A stretch of DNA of 64,000 nucleotides from Hyphomicrobiales bacterium. GTDB taxonomy: Bacteria; Pseudomonadota; Alphaproteobacteria; Rhizobiales; Xanthobacteraceae. The position numbers were made by a program, and so were the translations under genes. Within the stretch, counting starts at the first letter, position 1, and the number at the start of each line of letters is the position of its first letter. The notes below the pieces were generated by a model. That model did no database searches. It saw nothing but the letters and a program-made list of their open reading frames with translations, and was not told the origin of the DNA. The stretch is from positions 49,836 through 113,835 of the forward strand of contig JAFKKG010000035.1 of NCBI GenBank assembly GCA_017305715.1. The letters are read 5' to 3'. Of this stretch, positions 39,203 to 49,692 are shown piece by piece.

Positions 39203-39943
39203 ATGGTTGATGCAATAAGCCAGAACGCAGTGGTGACCGGCGCGGCAGGCGGCATGGGCCGCGCCATCACCCGGGCGCTGATCGACAGTGGCCGCCGGGT
39301 CGTTCTGGTCGACCGCGACATGGAGGCCCTTCGTCAGTTTGCCGACGAAATCGGCGACAAGGCGTTCCCGATCCAGCTCGATATTACGCATGCGAAAACG
39401 GTTGATCGGCTGCCGGAGCTCGTCCCGGACGCCTTCAGGCCGATCGACATCCTCGTCAACAACGCCGGGCACGACATCGGCGGCCGGACGCGCTTCGATG
39501 CCGGCGCCGCGGACGATTGGTCCGCCATCATCCAGACCAACCTGATCGGCCTGATGCGCGTGACCCGCAGCCTGCTGCCCGGCATGGTCCAGCGCAATTC
39601 GGGCCACATCGTCAATATCAGCTCGATCAACGCCGTGCGCATCGTTCCGGACATGGCCGCCTACAGCACCAGCAAGGCGGGCGTGCATATGTTCACCGAG
39701 ACGCTCCGGGGCGAGCTTGCGGAGACGGCGATCCGGGTCACCGAGATGCAGCCCGGCCTGACCCGTACCAATATCATCCTCACCCGCTATCGCGGCGACC
39801 GGGCGAAGGAAAAGGACTATTTCGACCAGTTCAAGATGGCGCTCGATCCGGCAGACATTGCCAGGTCGATCGTGTTCGCGCTGGACCAGCCTCCGCATGT
39901 TCAAATTGCGGAAATGATGATTCTACCCGTAAATCGCTATTGA
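39203..39943 (+). CDS. SDR family oxidoreductase
   Basis: A 246-residue short-chain dehydrogenase with VTGAAGGMGRAITRAL, LVNNAGHDIGG, ISSIN and the catalytic YSTSK. The C-terminus (VQIAEMMILPVNRY) resembles YdfG/serine 3-dehydrogenase-like SDRs. GGAGA stands before the start, 33 bases after the first SDR. The two SDRs differ enough to act on different intermediates. Confidence 0.87.
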   Translation: MVDAISQNAVVTGAAGGMGRAITRALIDSGRRVVLVDRDMEALRQFADEIGDKAFPIQLDITHAKTVDRLPELVPDAFRPIDILVNNAGHDIGGRTRFDAGAADDWSAIIQTNLIGLMRVTRSLLPGMVQRNSGHIVNISSINAVRIVPDMAAYSTSKAGVHMFTETLRGELAETAIRVTEMQPGLTRTNIILTRYRGDRAKEKDYFDQFKMALDPADIARSIVFALDQPPHVQIAEMMILPVNRY

Positions 39944-39972
39944 ACCCGGAGCCGGCACCAAGGCGGTAGACA

Positions 39973-40689
39973 ATGGACAAACGCGGTGAATTGCAATCCA
40001 CGCTTCGGATCGAGGACGTTCCCACCGTCCGCTCGATGGTCGCGCAGAAGCTGCGCGAGGCGATCATGTCCGGAAAGCTGAAGCCGGGCCAGCGCCTGGT
40101 CGAAAGGGAGCTTTGCGAGATGACGGGCGTGAGCCGGCCATCGATTCGCGAAGCGCTCCGGCTGCTGGAGGCCGATGGCCTCGTCAATACCGTCCCGCAC
40201 CGCGGCCCGGTCGTCAGCACCATCAGCCTTGAGGAAGCCAGGCAACTCTACGCGGCACGCGCCGTGCTGGAAGGGTTTGCCGGACGCGAATGCGCCCGTC
40301 TGCGCGATCCCGCCGTGGTTCGCAGGATCGGCGATGCGCTGGCCAAGCTGAAAGCCGCGTTCGCCGATTCCGACCTGATAACAGCCCTTGAAGCCAAGAC
40401 CGAGTTCTATGCGGCGCTGATCGGCGGCTGTCAGAACGCCTTCATCGAACGCATGCTGAAGCCGCTGCACGACCGGATCACGCTGCTCCGCATCACCTCG
40501 ATGTCGCAGCCGAAGCGGATCAACAAGAGCCTGCGCGAGGTCACCGCGATCTGGCGTGCGATCCAGAACGGTGACCCCGACCTCGCCGAGAAATGCTGCG
40601 TCGATCACATCAATGCGGCGGCCGTGGCCGCGCTCAGCATGATCGAACGGTCATCCGCGGCGAACGAGAAGGTCAGCGCGGATGAGTGA
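39973..40689 (+). CDS. GntR family regulator, FCD (FadR) subfamily
   Basis: A 238-residue regulator. Residues 15-80 form the GntR winged helix (LREAIMSGKLKPGQRLVERE, GVSRPSIREALRLLEADGLV) and residues 90-225 form the alpha-helical FCD effector domain, which typically binds carboxylic acids through a metal ion. It closes the island operon, 29 bases after the second SDR, and is the best candidate to bind the palindromes at 29473-29491 and 41759-41776. The effector is likely an organic acid intermediate. Confidence 0.9.
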   Translation: MDKRGELQSTLRIEDVPTVRSMVAQKLREAIMSGKLKPGQRLVERELCEMTGVSRPSIREALRLLEADGLVNTVPHRGPVVSTISLEEARQLYAARAVLEGFAGRECARLRDPAVVRRIGDALAKLKAAFADSDLITALEAKTEFYAALIGGCQNAFIERMLKPLHDRITLLRITSMSQPKRINKSLREVTAIWRAIQNGDPDLAEKCCVDHINAAAVAALSMIERSSAANEKVSADE

Positions 40690-40746
40690 GCCCGCCTTGC
40701 CCCGATCCACCTGTCTCAACGGGTCATAAGACCAAAGGAAGCTACC

Positions 40747-41718
40747 ATGAAGTTTGTAAAGCGTGTTCTGCTGGCGCTGTTGCTGTCGCCGGTGCTGCCG
40801 GCATTCGCACAGGATTTTCCACACCGGCCGATCACCATGGTGGTTCCGTTTTCCGCCGGCGGCCCAGGCGACGTCATTGGGCGGCTGCTCGGAACATCGA
40901 TGAGCGCCACGCTGAAGCAAACGATTATCATCGAAAACGTCGTCGGCGCCGGCGGCACGCTCGGCACCAACCGCGTCGCGAAAGCTCCGTCCGACGGCTA
41001 CACCCTGCTGCTGATGCATGTCGGCCAGGCGACCGCGCCCGCCCTCTACGCCAAACTGCCGTTCGATCCGATCGGCGACTTTGCGCCGATCGGCCTCGTC
41101 ACCGATGTGCCGATGATTCTGGTGGCGCGCGCGAACTTCCCCGCCAAGGATCTCAAGGAATTGGTCGCCTATGTGCGCGCCCAGGGCGACAAGGTCACCT
41201 ATGGCAATGTCGGCCTCGGCTCGGCCTCGCATCTGTGCGGCCTGATGTTCATGAGCGCCATCGATACCAAGCTTACCGCGGTTTACTACAAAGGCGGCGG
41301 ACCGGCGCTGAACGACATCATCGCGGGTCATATCGACGTCTATTGCGATCCGGCCACCGGACCGACGCCCTATATCCAGGCCGGCACCATCCCGGGTTTT
41401 GCGATCACCAGCAAGAAGCGCGTATCGACGCTGCCGAACCTGCCGACCTCGGCGGAAGCCGGCGTGCCGGCGTTCGACGTCACGACCTGGTACGGATTGT
41501 ATGCGCCGCGCAACACCCCAAAACCGATCGTGGATGCGCTGGTCGAAGCCCTGCAGAAGGCTCTCAAGGACCCCGCTCTGGTCAACCGTTTCGCCGAACT
41601 CAGCATGAGTCCGGTGGAACCGGAACGCGCCACGCCCGCGGCGCTGGACGCCTTCCTGCGGTCGGAGACCGACAAATGGTCTCGGATCATCAAGCAGGCC
41701 GGCATCGAGCCGCAATAG
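40747..41718 (+). CDS. Tripartite tricarboxylate transporter substrate-binding protein (Bug family), copy 1
   Basis: A 323-residue periplasmic Bug/TctC protein. Signal peptide residues 1-21 (cleaved near AFA-QD), then the family hallmark PITMVVPFSAGGPGDVIGRL and the second loop GNVGLGSASHLCG. Bug proteins bind carboxylates and aromatic acids. AAGGAAG precedes the start. No TctA or TctB membrane partners are nearby, so it must work with subunits encoded elsewhere or act as a sensor. Confidence 0.9.
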   Translation: MKFVKRVLLALLLSPVLPAFAQDFPHRPITMVVPFSAGGPGDVIGRLLGTSMSATLKQTIIIENVVGAGGTLGTNRVAKAPSDGYTLLLMHVGQATAPALYAKLPFDPIGDFAPIGLVTDVPMILVARANFPAKDLKELVAYVRAQGDKVTYGNVGLGSASHLCGLMFMSAIDTKLTAVYYKGGGPALNDIIAGHIDVYCDPATGPTPYIQAGTIPGFAITSKKRVSTLPNLPTSAEAGVPAFDVTTWYGLYAPRNTPKPIVDALVEALQKALKDPALVNRFAELSMSPVEPERATPAALDAFLRSETDKWSRIIKQAGIEPQ

Positions 41719-41758
41719 GGCCCGGCAGGCGCGTCATCGTGCCCCCTCCTCCACACTG

Positions 41759-41776
41759 AAAACTGTAGACAGTTTT
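41759..41776. promoter_or_regulatory. 18-base palindrome upstream of second Bug gene, GntR-type operator candidate
   Basis: Perfect inverted repeat AAAACTGT-AG-ACAGTTTT, 171 bases before the start of the next gene. TGTNNACA cores with A/T flanks are typical of FCD-type GntR operators, and such a regulator is encoded 1.1 kb upstream. Confidence 0.5.
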
Positions 41777-41946
41777 GTGGCGACCCGATATGAAGACGGC
41801 GGACCGGGCGGGCCATCCGCATCGGCGGTCGGATAAAAGGGCGTCCTGAGCGCCCGCGCCCGGAAACCGGCGCAACCGATCACTTCAAAACGACGACTGC
41901 GGCCGCTGCTTTTTCGCGGCCCAATTTTCTTTGCCGGGGAAACGAC

Positions 41947-42924
41947 GTGGACATCTGGAATCGATCCGTGCGCAGCATTGCGCTTGTTTTCGCAATGCTG
42001 CTTGCCGCCGGCAGCGCCACAACGGCGCAAACCTATCCCGCCAAGCGGATCACCGTCATCGTGCCCTTTGGCGCGGGAAGCGGCACCGATGGCGTGGCCC
42101 GCGTCGTCACGCAACGGCTTGCCGAAGTGCTGAAGGCAACCATCGTGGTCGAGAACCGGGCCGGCGCCAGCGGGGCGATCGGCACCACCGCGACCGCGCG
42201 CTCCGCGCCGGACGGTTACACGCTGATGTTCGGCGGCTCGACCACGCATGCCGCCAACCCCAGCCTGCTCAAGTCCATTCAGTATTCCCCGACCGAGGAT
42301 TTTGCACCGATCGCGCGGATCGGCCTGTTTCCCTATATCCTCGTCATCCATCCCGGGATTGAGGCCAAGGGCGTCGGCGAACTGGTCGCCCTCGCCAAAC
42401 AGAAGCCCGGCACGATGTCTTTTGCTTACGCGAACGCGCTCGGCCAGCTGGCCGGAGAAATGCTCAAGCGACGCGCCGGGATCGATATCCAGGCGGTGCC
42501 GTACAAGAGCAGTCCGGAAGGCATCACCGACGTCATGGCCGGTCGCGTTTCCATGATGTTCAATGACGCGACCGCGACCCAGGCGCTGGCGAAGTCGGGT
42601 CAGCTTCGTGCACTGGCCACCATCACCAAGGACCGCAGCAAGCTGCTGTCGGAATTGCCGAGCATCCAGGAGCAAGGCGTCGATCTCGGCAATCTCTCGG
42701 CGTGGACCGGCTTGTTCGCGCCCAAGGGCACGCCGCCGGACGTCATCGAAACGCTGTCGGCGGCGGTTCGCGACATCCTGGCAGAGCCTGCGGTACGCCA
42801 GCGCCTCGCCGAGATCGGCTTCGAGGAGCAATGGCTGAACGCCAGCGATTTTGCAGCGTTCGTCGCCGCCGAAAACCAGACCTGGGCTGCGCTCACCAGG
42901 GAAGCCGGCATCGAGCGTCAGTAA
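41947..42924 (+). CDS. Tripartite tricarboxylate transporter substrate-binding protein (Bug family), copy 2
   Basis: A 325-residue Bug protein starting with GTG, signal peptide through about residue 27 (SATTAQT). It contains RITVIVPFGAGSGTDGVARV and the AYANALGQLAGEM loop. It has its own 228-base upstream region with a strong palindrome, so it is probably expressed separately from copy 1. No membrane subunits are present. It converges on hutU with 32 bases between stops. Confidence 0.88.
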   Translation: MDIWNRSVRSIALVFAMLLAAGSATTAQTYPAKRITVIVPFGAGSGTDGVARVVTQRLAEVLKATIVVENRAGASGAIGTTATARSAPDGYTLMFGGSTTHAANPSLLKSIQYSPTEDFAPIARIGLFPYILVIHPGIEAKGVGELVALAKQKPGTMSFAYANALGQLAGEMLKRRAGIDIQAVPYKSSPEGITDVMAGRVSMMFNDATATQALAKSGQLRALATITKDRSKLLSELPSIQEQGVDLGNLSAWTGLFAPKGTPPDVIETLSAAVRDILAEPAVRQRLAEIGFEEQWLNASDFAAFVAAENQTWAALTREAGIERQ

Positions 42925-42956
42925 CGCTCGATCATCCGAGCTGCGATTTCAGAGAG

Positions 42957-44627
42957 CTACAGGTTCAGGCTCGGCAGATCGAGACCGCTGGCTTTGGCGC
43001 ACTCAATCGCGGTCTCATAACCCGCATCGGCGTGGCGCATGACGCCCGTGGCCGGATCGTTCCAGAGCACCCGCTCGATGCGGCGCGCGGCCTCCGGCGT
43101 TCCGTCGGCGACGATCACCATGCCGGCGTGCTGCGAATAGCCGATGCCGACGCCGCCGCCGTGATGCAGCGAGACCCAGGTGGCGCCGCTGGCGCAGTTG
43201 AGCAGCGCATTGATCAGCGGCCAGTCCGACACCGCGTCCGAGCCGTCGCGCATCGCCTCGGTCTCGCGGTTCGGGCTTGCGACCGAGCCGCTGTCGAGAT
43301 GATCGCGACCGATCACGATGGGCGCCTTTAGCTCGCCCTTCGCCACCATTTCATTGAACGCCAGGCCCAGCCGGTGACGGTCGCCAAGGCCGACCCAGCA
43401 AATCCGCGCCGGCAGTCCCTGGAACTTGATCCTCGCGCGGGCCATGTCGAGCCAGTTGTGCAGATGCTTGTCGTCCGGCATCAGTTCCTTGACCTTGGCG
43501 TCGGTGCGGAAAATGTCCTCGGGATCGCCTGACAGCGCCGCCCAGCGGAACGGCCCGATACCGCGGCAGAACAGCGGACGGATGTAGGCCGGCACGAAAC
43601 CGGGGAAATCGAACGCGTTCTTCAGCCCCATGTCCTTGGCCATCTGGCGGATGTTGTTGCCATAGTCGAGCGTCGGAATGCCCTGTGCGTGGAAATCCAG
43701 CATGGCCTGGACGTGACCGACCATCGAGGTCTTGGCCGCCGCCTCCACCGTCTTCGGATCGGCTTCGCGCTTCGACGCCCACTCGCCGAGCGTCCATCCC
43801 TTCGGCAGATAGCCGTTGATCGGATCGTGCGCGCTGGTCTGGTCGGTGACGATGTCCGGCCGGACGCCGCGGCGCACCAGCTCGGGAAAAATATCGGCGG
43901 CATTGCCGAGCAGGCCGACCGAGACCGGTTTTTTGCTCTGCGCCGCCTCCGCCATGATCGCGAGCGCCTCATCGAGCGTGCCCGCCTGCCGGTCGAGGTA
44001 ACCGGTGCGCAGCCGCATCTCGATGCGGCTCGGCTGGCATTCGACCGCGAGCATTGACGCTCCCGCCATGGTCGCGGCCAGCGGCTGGGCGCCACCCATG
44101 CCGCCGAGGCCTGCGGTGAGGATCCATTTGCCCGCGAGGCTGCCGCCGTAATGACGGCGCCCCACCTCGACGAAGGTTTCATACGTCCCCTGCACGATGC
44201 CCTGGCTGCCGATATAGATCCACGATCCCGCCGTCATCTGCCCGAACATCATCAGGCCCTGCCTGTCGAGTTCGTTGAAGTGATCGAGCGTGGCCCAATG
44301 CGGCACGATGTTCGAATTCGCGATCAGCACGCGCGGCGCGTCGGCATGGGTGCGGAAAATGCCGACCGGCTTGCCCGACTGAACCACCAGCGTCTGGTCG
44401 CCTTCGAGTTTGCGCAGCGACGTCACGATCCGGTCAAAGCTGTCCCAGTCGCGGGCCGCACGGCCGATGCCGCCATAGACGACGAGCTCGCTCGGCCGTT
44501 CGGCCACGTCAGGATCGAGATTGTTCATCAGCATGCGGAGCGGCGCTTCCGTCAGCCAGCTCTTGGCGCTGATGACGGATCCGCGCGGCGATCGGATGAT
44601 GCGGTCGTTGTCGAGGCGGCGGTTCAT
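42957..44627 (-). CDS. hutU: Urocanate hydratase
   Basis: A 556-residue NAD-dependent enzyme that hydrates urocanate to imidazolone propionate, the second step of histidine breakdown. Full family length. [30 protein letters not shown] and the [19 protein letters not shown] region containing the active-site Cys (about residue 410) are all present. The ATG overlaps the hutH stop (ATGA). Last gene of hutI-hutH-hutU on the minus strand. Confidence 0.96.
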   Translation of the reverse strand: MNRRLDNDRIIRSPRGSVISAKSWLTEAPLRMLMNNLDPDVAERPSELVVYGGIGRAARDWDSFDRIVTSLRKLEGDQTLVVQSGKPVGIFRTHADAPRVLIANSNIVPHWATLDHFNELDRQGLMMFGQMTAGSWIYIGSQGIVQGTYETFVEVGRRHYGGSLAGKWILTAGLGGMGGAQPLAATMAGASMLAVECQPSRIEMRLRTGYLDRQAGTLDEALAIMAEAAQSKKPVSVGLLGNAADIFPELVRRGVRPDIVTDQTSAHDPINGYLPKGWTLGEWASKREADPKTVEAAAKTSMVGHVQAMLDFHAQGIPTLDYGNNIRQMAKDMGLKNAFDFPGFVPAYIRPLFCRGIGPFRWAALSGDPEDIFRTDAKVKELMPDDKHLHNWLDMARARIKFQGLPARICWVGLGDRHRLGLAFNEMVAKGELKAPIVIGRDHLDSGSVASPNRETEAMRDGSDAVSDWPLINALLNCASGATWVSLHHGGGVGIGYSQHAGMVIVADGTPEAARRIERVLWNDPATGVMRHADAGYETAIECAKASGLDLPSLNL

Positions 44628-46201
44628 GACAAGAAACCTTCCCGGGCAAGGTTTGGAAACGGATTGTTTGACAGCACCGATATCGCGGCATCCGGCAGTG
44701 CACCAGCGGCGACCAGCGCCGTTGCCTTCGCGATGTCGTCAGCCATGTAGCGATCGTGACCCAAAGCCGGTACCTCGCCACGCAAGACAGCAATGACCGC
44801 CGCGAGCGCCGGGCTCGTCGTATGTGGCGCGCGCAGCCCGATGCCTTGCGCCGCAACCAGCAATTCGATGCCGAGAATGGTCGCGAGATTATCCGCCATG
44901 TCGGACAGCCGGCGCGCGGCGTGCGCGGCCATCGACACATGATCTTCCTGGTTGGCGCTCGTCGGCGTCGAATCGATCGAGCAGGCCGCGGCGCGCTGCT
45001 TGTTCTCGGCATAGAGTGCGGCGGCCGTCACTTCGGCGATCATGAAGCCGGAATTGATGCCGGGATCCGGGGTCAGGAACGGCGGCAGCCCGAAATTCAG
45101 CGCGGGGTCGACCAGCGTGGCGATGCGCCGCTCGCTGATCGCCCCGATCTCCGACAACGCCAGCGCGATCTGGTCGGCGGCAAAGGCGACCGGCTCGGCG
45201 TGAAAATTTCCACCCGAAACGATCTCAGCGGTTTCGACCAGCACCAGCGGATTGTCGGTGACGGCGTTGGCCTCGATCGTCAGGGTCCGGGCGGCCTGTG
45301 TCAGCAGGTCAAGCGCAGCGCCCGCCACTTGCGGTTGGCAGCGCAGGCAGTAGGGATCCTGCACCCGCTCGTCACCCTCCAGATGCGAATTCCTGATATC
45401 GCTGCCCTCCAGCAACGCCGTCAGCGCTGACCCGGCTGCGATCTGTCCGGCATGGCCCCGCAATTGCTGGATCTCGGCGCGGAACGGCGCCGTCGAAGCC
45501 ATTGCCGCATCGACCGACAACGCACCAGTTACCAGCGTCGCACAGAGCAGGCCATGGGCACGCAACAGACCGGAAATGGCATAGGCGGTCGAGAACTGCG
45601 TCCCGTTAATCAAAGCAAGGCCTTCCTTCGGCCCGAGCGTGACCGGCGCAAGACCGGCCGCGGCGAGCGCCTCGAGGCCCGGCACGATTTTGCCGCCGAC
45701 CAGCGCCTGCCCTTCGCCGATCATCACGGCGGTCATATGCGCCAGCGGCGCCAGATCGCCGGATGCGCCTACAGAACCCTGCTGCGGCACCAGCGGATAG
45801 ACGCCGCGCGCCAGCATGGCCTGCAATTGCTCGATGATTTCGCGGCGAACACCGGACGCGCCCCGCCCGAGGGACACGATCTTCAACGCCATCATCAGGC
45901 GCACGATCGGTTCAGGCGTCGGCAGCCCGACCCCGCAACAATGCGAGACGATCAGGTTTCGCTGCAGCAGCGTGGTCTGGCTGGGTGGGATTCGCTTCGA
46001 TGCCAGTTTTCCAAACCCGGTATTGATGCCGTAGGCGGGAGCGTCCGCATCCGCGGCATCAGCCACAATGGCGGAAGCCGCCTCGACGCGGGGCCAGAAC
46101 GAGGGTTCGAGCACGACGGCGGCGCCCGCCAGCACCTGCGCCAGATCGTCGAGGCTGACTTTTCCCGGCGAAACGACAATGGATGGAGCGCGCTCGCTCA
46201 T
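44624..46201 (-). CDS. hutH: Histidine ammonia-lyase
   Basis: A 525-residue lyase that releases ammonia from histidine to give urocanate. The autocatalytic MIO cofactor triplet A146-S147-G148 lies in [26 protein letters not shown] and the C-terminal GSDIRNSH...QEDHVSMA blocks are standard. The start at 46201 overlaps the hutI stop by four bases; an in-frame extension to 46294 would run back into hutI and is rejected. Confidence 0.96.
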   Translation of the reverse strand: MSERAPSIVVSPGKVSLDDLAQVLAGAAVVLEPSFWPRVEAASAIVADAADADAPAYGINTGFGKLASKRIPPSQTTLLQRNLIVSHCCGVGLPTPEPIVRLMMALKIVSLGRGASGVRREIIEQLQAMLARGVYPLVPQQGSVGASGDLAPLAHMTAVMIGEGQALVGGKIVPGLEALAAAGLAPVTLGPKEGLALINGTQFSTAYAISGLLRAHGLLCATLVTGALSVDAAMASTAPFRAEIQQLRGHAGQIAAGSALTALLEGSDIRNSHLEGDERVQDPYCLRCQPQVAGAALDLLTQAARTLTIEANAVTDNPLVLVETAEIVSGGNFHAEPVAFAADQIALALSEIGAISERRIATLVDPALNFGLPPFLTPDPGINSGFMIAEVTAAALYAENKQRAAACSIDSTPTSANQEDHVSMAAHAARRLSDMADNLATILGIELLVAAQGIGLRAPHTTSPALAAVIAVLRGEVPALGHDRYMADDIAKATALVAAGALPDAAISVLSNNPFPNLAREGFLS

Positions 46202-47412
46202 CGCCCCCTCCACACCCTCGCGTGCAACGGATTGAAGCCCATCCGGTAGACGAGTTCGGCCGGCCGTTCGATATTCCAGATCGCAAGATCGCAATCTTTG
46301 CCGGCCTCGAGCGTGCCGGTCTCATGGAGAATACCGAGCGCGCGCGCCCCTTCCCGCGTCACGCCGGCAAGGCATTCGGCAACATTCATCCGGAACAGCG
46401 TCGCGCCCATGTTCATGGCCAGCAGCAGCGACGTCAGCGGCGAACTGCCGGGATTGCAGTCGGTCGCCAGCGCCATCTTGACGCCGTGGGCACGAAACAG
46501 GTCGACTGGCGGTTTTGTGGTTTCGCGAATGAAATAGAACGCGCCCGGCAGCAGCACAGCGACTGTCCCTGCCCGCGCCATCGCGGCGGCGCCGGCTTCG
46601 TCGGTATGCTCCAGATGATCGGCGGACAAAGCGGAAAACTCCGCGGCGAGCGCGGCGCCGCCGAGATTGGACAATTGATCGGCGTGCAGCTTGACCGGCA
46701 ATCCCAGCGCCTTTGCCGCACGGAATACCCGCGCCGTCTGCTCGCCCGAAAAAGCAATGCCTTCCATGAACCCGTCGACGGCGTCGGCAAGTCCGGACTG
46801 CGCCACCGCCGGCAGCATCTCGCGGCAAACCAGATCGATGTAACGATCCTTGTCGCCCTCCGCCTCCGCCGGCAATGCATGCGCGCCGAGAAAACTGGTG
46901 CGGATGCCGACAGGTCGGTTGCGGCCGAGCTCGCGCGCGGCTGACAATTGCCGCATCTCGGTTTCGGTATTGAGCCCGTAGCCGGATTTGATCTCGACCG
47001 TCGTGGCGCCCTCGCCGATCAGCGCATCGAGCCGCGGCAATGCGCCCACAACGAGTTCAGCTTCGCTGGATGCCCGCGTCGCAGCGACCGTCGAGACAAT
47101 CCCGCCGCCGGCGCGCGCGATCTCTTCGTAGCTGGCGCCTTGCAGCCGCAGCTCGAACTCATGCGCGCGGTTGCCGCCGAACACCAGATGGGTGTGGCAA
47201 TCGACCAGCCCGGGAGTGATCCACCGCCCGCCGCAATCGATCCGCTCGGCCGCATCGGCATCAGACGGAAAATCGGCGCGGCTGCCTGCGAAGGCGATGC
47301 GGCCATCCCGCGCCGCGATCACGCCATGCTCGATGACGCCGAGGTCCGGCAGATCCTCCCGAACGGTGGCGAGCCGGGCATCATGCCAAATTCGATCGAA
47401 GCGCTCGGCCAT
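46198..47412 (-). CDS. hutI: Imidazolonepropionase
   Basis: A 404-residue amidohydrolase that opens imidazolone propionate to N-formimino-L-glutamate. The metal site [10 protein letters not shown], the VEIKSGYGL segment, KLHADQLSN and the terminal [10 protein letters not shown] are family blocks. The start at 47412 follows GAGGGAA. First gene of the minus-strand hut arm, facing hutF across 93 bases with a HutC-type operator. Confidence 0.95.
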   Translation of the reverse strand: MAERFDRIWHDARLATVREDLPDLGVIEHGVIAARDGRIAFAGSRADFPSDADAAERIDCGGRWITPGLVDCHTHLVFGGNRAHEFELRLQGASYEEIARAGGGIVSTVAATRASSEAELVVGALPRLDALIGEGATTVEIKSGYGLNTETEMRQLSAARELGRNRPVGIRTSFLGAHALPAEAEGDKDRYIDLVCREMLPAVAQSGLADAVDGFMEGIAFSGEQTARVFRAAKALGLPVKLHADQLSNLGGAALAAEFSALSADHLEHTDEAGAAAMARAGTVAVLLPGAFYFIRETTKPPVDLFRAHGVKMALATDCNPGSSPLTSLLLAMNMGATLFRMNVAECLAGVTREGARALGILHETGTLEAGKDCDLAIWNIERPAELVYRMGFNPLHARVWRGR

Positions 47413-47453
47413 GCAGCGTTTCCCTCACGGGCGGAAGCTTGACGGGGGTGTCG

Positions 47454-47469
47454 ATATGTCTATACATAT
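47454..47469. promoter_or_regulatory. HutC operator between divergent hutI and hutF
   Basis: Palindrome ATATGT-CTAT-ACATAT with core GTCTATAC, matching the GTnTAnAC half-site rule of HutC-subfamily GntR repressors. It is the only such site between the two hut arms, and hutC lies in the rightward arm, so repression relieved by urocanate of both arms is expected. Confidence 0.7.
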
Positions 47470-47505
47470 TCCCGTCCCGCGGTTCTGTCCACCCGGTTTG
47501 GAAAC

Positions 47506-48864
47506 ATGTCCACTCTGCACTTCGGATCAGCGCTGCTGCCTTCGGGATGGGCTGACGACGTGCAGGTGGTGATGACCGGCGGGATCATCACAAGGGTTAC
47601 GGCCGGCGTGGCACCGCAAGCCGACGACGAGCGCCACCAACTCGCCATCCCGGGAATGGCCAGCCTGCACAGCCATGCGTTCCAGCGCGGCATGGCGGGG
47701 CTTGCGGAAACACGCGGCAACACGTCCGATACGTTCTGGACCTGGCGCGAGACGATGTATCGCTTCGCGCTTGGCATGACGCCCGAGGACTGCGAGGCGG
47801 TCGCAACGTTGCTCTACGTCGAAATGCTGGAGCAGGGTTTTACGCGCGTCGGCGAATTCCACTATCTCCATCACGACCGCGACGGCACGCCCTATTCAAA
47901 CCCCGCCGAGATGGCGACGCGCATTGCGGGGGCCGCCGAGACCAGCGGTATTGGCCTCACCTTGCTCCCGAGCTTCTACGCGCACGGTTCTTTCGGTGGC
48001 GCGGCGCCGCATGCCGGCCAGCGCCGCTTCATCTGCTCGATCGACCAGTTCGCCAGATTGATCGCGGCCGCCGAGATCGCTGTCCGTGGCTTGCCCGGCG
48101 CCAATATCGGCATCGCCCCGCACAGCCTGCGCGCCGTGACGCCGGATGAACTGGCGGCCATTGAACCATTGGCCGGAGGCGGCCCGATCCATATCCACGC
48201 CGCCGAACAAACCAAGGAAGTCGAGGATTGCACCGCCTGGTCGGGTCGGCGGCCGGTTGCATGGCTGCTCGAACATGCGCCAGTCGACCGGCGCTGGTGC
48301 GTGATTCATGCGACCCACATGACCGCGACGGAAACCAAGGCCCTTGCCAGAAGCGGCGCGGTCGCCGGCCTCTGCCCGGTCACCGAAGCCAGCCTCGGCG
48401 ACGGCATTTTTCCGGCCCGCGAATTCCTCGACTTCGGCGGCAGGTTCGGCGTCGGCACGGATTCCAATGTACTGGTCGGCGTTGCCGACGAATTGCGGCA
48501 GCTCGAATATGGCCAGCGCTTGAAGCACCGCGCCCGCAATGTGCTGTCAGGCGGTCCTGGGATTTCCACCGGCCGCGCGCTGTTCGACACTGCGCTGGCC
48601 GGCGGTGCGCAGGCACTGGCGCAGCCGATCGCGGGACTTGCGGCCGGCGCCCGCGCCGACATCGTCACCCTCGACGCCTCGCACCCGTCGCTCGCCGGGC
48701 GTCGCGGCGATGCCGTCCTCGACGGCTGGATTTTTGCGGCAAATGCCAATGCCATCGATTGCGTTTGGGCTGGCGGCAACAAGGTCGTCGAGGGTCGCCG
48801 CCACCGGCTCCGCCTGCAGGCGCGCGACACTTTCAACGCGGCCGTGCGAAGGCTCATCGCATGA
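47506..48864 (+). CDS. hutF: Formimidoylglutamate deiminase
   Basis: A 452-residue amidohydrolase converting N-formimino-L-glutamate to N-formyl-L-glutamate and ammonia, as in the five-step hut route. The metal ligands are in SLHSHAFQRG, HIHAAEQTKEV, CVIHATHMT and the GTDSNV motif near residue 322. It ends in an ATGA overlap with hutC. Its presence means the final step needs HutG (N-formylglutamate deformylase), which is not in the window. Confidence 0.94.
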   Translation: MSTLHFGSALLPSGWADDVQVVMTGGIITRVTAGVAPQADDERHQLAIPGMASLHSHAFQRGMAGLAETRGNTSDTFWTWRETMYRFALGMTPEDCEAVATLLYVEMLEQGFTRVGEFHYLHHDRDGTPYSNPAEMATRIAGAAETSGIGLTLLPSFYAHGSFGGAAPHAGQRRFICSIDQFARLIAAAEIAVRGLPGANIGIAPHSLRAVTPDELAAIEPLAGGGPIHIHAAEQTKEVEDCTAWSGRRPVAWLLEHAPVDRRWCVIHATHMTATETKALARSGAVAGLCPVTEASLGDGIFPAREFLDFGGRFGVGTDSNVLVGVADELRQLEYGQRLKHRARNVLSGGPGISTGRALFDTALAGGAQALAQPIAGLAAGARADIVTLDASHPSLAGRRGDAVLDGWIFAANANAIDCVWAGGNKVVEGRRHRLRLQARDTFNAAVRRLIA

Positions 48865-49604
48865 GCCTCTCGACCGATCGCGACAAACTGCAAGCCGCCG
48901 ACAAGCCGACGCTGTACAAACAGATCCGGCTCGACATCGAGCGCCGCATCCTGACCGGCGAATGGCCGCCGGGTCACCGCATCCCGTTCGAACACGAACT
49001 GACGGCACGCTATGGCTGTTCGCGCATGACCGTGAGCAAGGCGCTGTCGGAGTTGGCGCAGGCGGACCTCATCGAGCGGCGGCGGCGGGCGGGCACATTC
49101 GTGCGCCGTCCCAAATTCTTGTCGGCGGTGCTGACGATTCCCGACATCCGGGCGGAAATCACGGCGCTCGGCCGCAGTTACTTCTATCAGTTGACCCAGT
49201 GCTCGCGCCGCGCCGCCACTGCCGCGGACCGCGCCCGTCTGGGGGTACGGAAGTCCGGCAAGGTGATCGCAATTGCGTGCCGCCACAGCGCCGATGGCGT
49301 GCCGTTCGCGATCGAGGACCGGCTGATCAATCTCGACGCGGTGCCTGAAGCAGCATCGGCAGACTTTTCGATCGAACCTCCCGGGACCTGGCTGCTTCAC
49401 CATGTCCCGTGGACCGAGGCCGAGCATTCGATCAGTGCTATCGTGGCCGATGCCGCGGCCGCAAGCGCACTGGACATTGCGGTAGGCGCGCCCTGCCTCG
49501 TGATCGACCGGCACACCTGGCGCAGCGCGCGGCCGCTGACGGCCGTGCGGCTGGTTTATCCCGGCGAGGCCCACAAACTGGTTGCCCGGTTCAAGGGCGG
49601 CTGA
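48861..49604 (+). CDS. hutC: Histidine utilisation repressor HutC (GntR/HutC family)
   Basis: A 247-residue repressor. Residues about 18-82 form the GntR winged helix (PFEHELTARYGCSRMTVSKA); residues about 95-235 form the UTRA ligand domain, which binds urocanate in HutC proteins. The start overlaps the hutF stop; the frame open further upstream only mirrors hutF. It sits next to the GTCTATAC palindrome that fits its binding rule. Confidence 0.93.
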   Translation: MSLSTDRDKLQAADKPTLYKQIRLDIERRILTGEWPPGHRIPFEHELTARYGCSRMTVSKALSELAQADLIERRRRAGTFVRRPKFLSAVLTIPDIRAEITALGRSYFYQLTQCSRRAATAADRARLGVRKSGKVIAIACRHSADGVPFAIEDRLINLDAVPEAASADFSIEPPGTWLLHHVPWTEAEHSISAIVADAAAASALDIAVGAPCLVIDRHTWRSARPLTAVRLVYPGEAHKLVARFKGG

Positions 49605-49692
49605 GAGGATATCGATGAAGTCCGGCACAATTCATGCAGCGACACGACGAACGGGACGCAGTCCATCAACGGGAAAAAAGGGAAGCACGATC

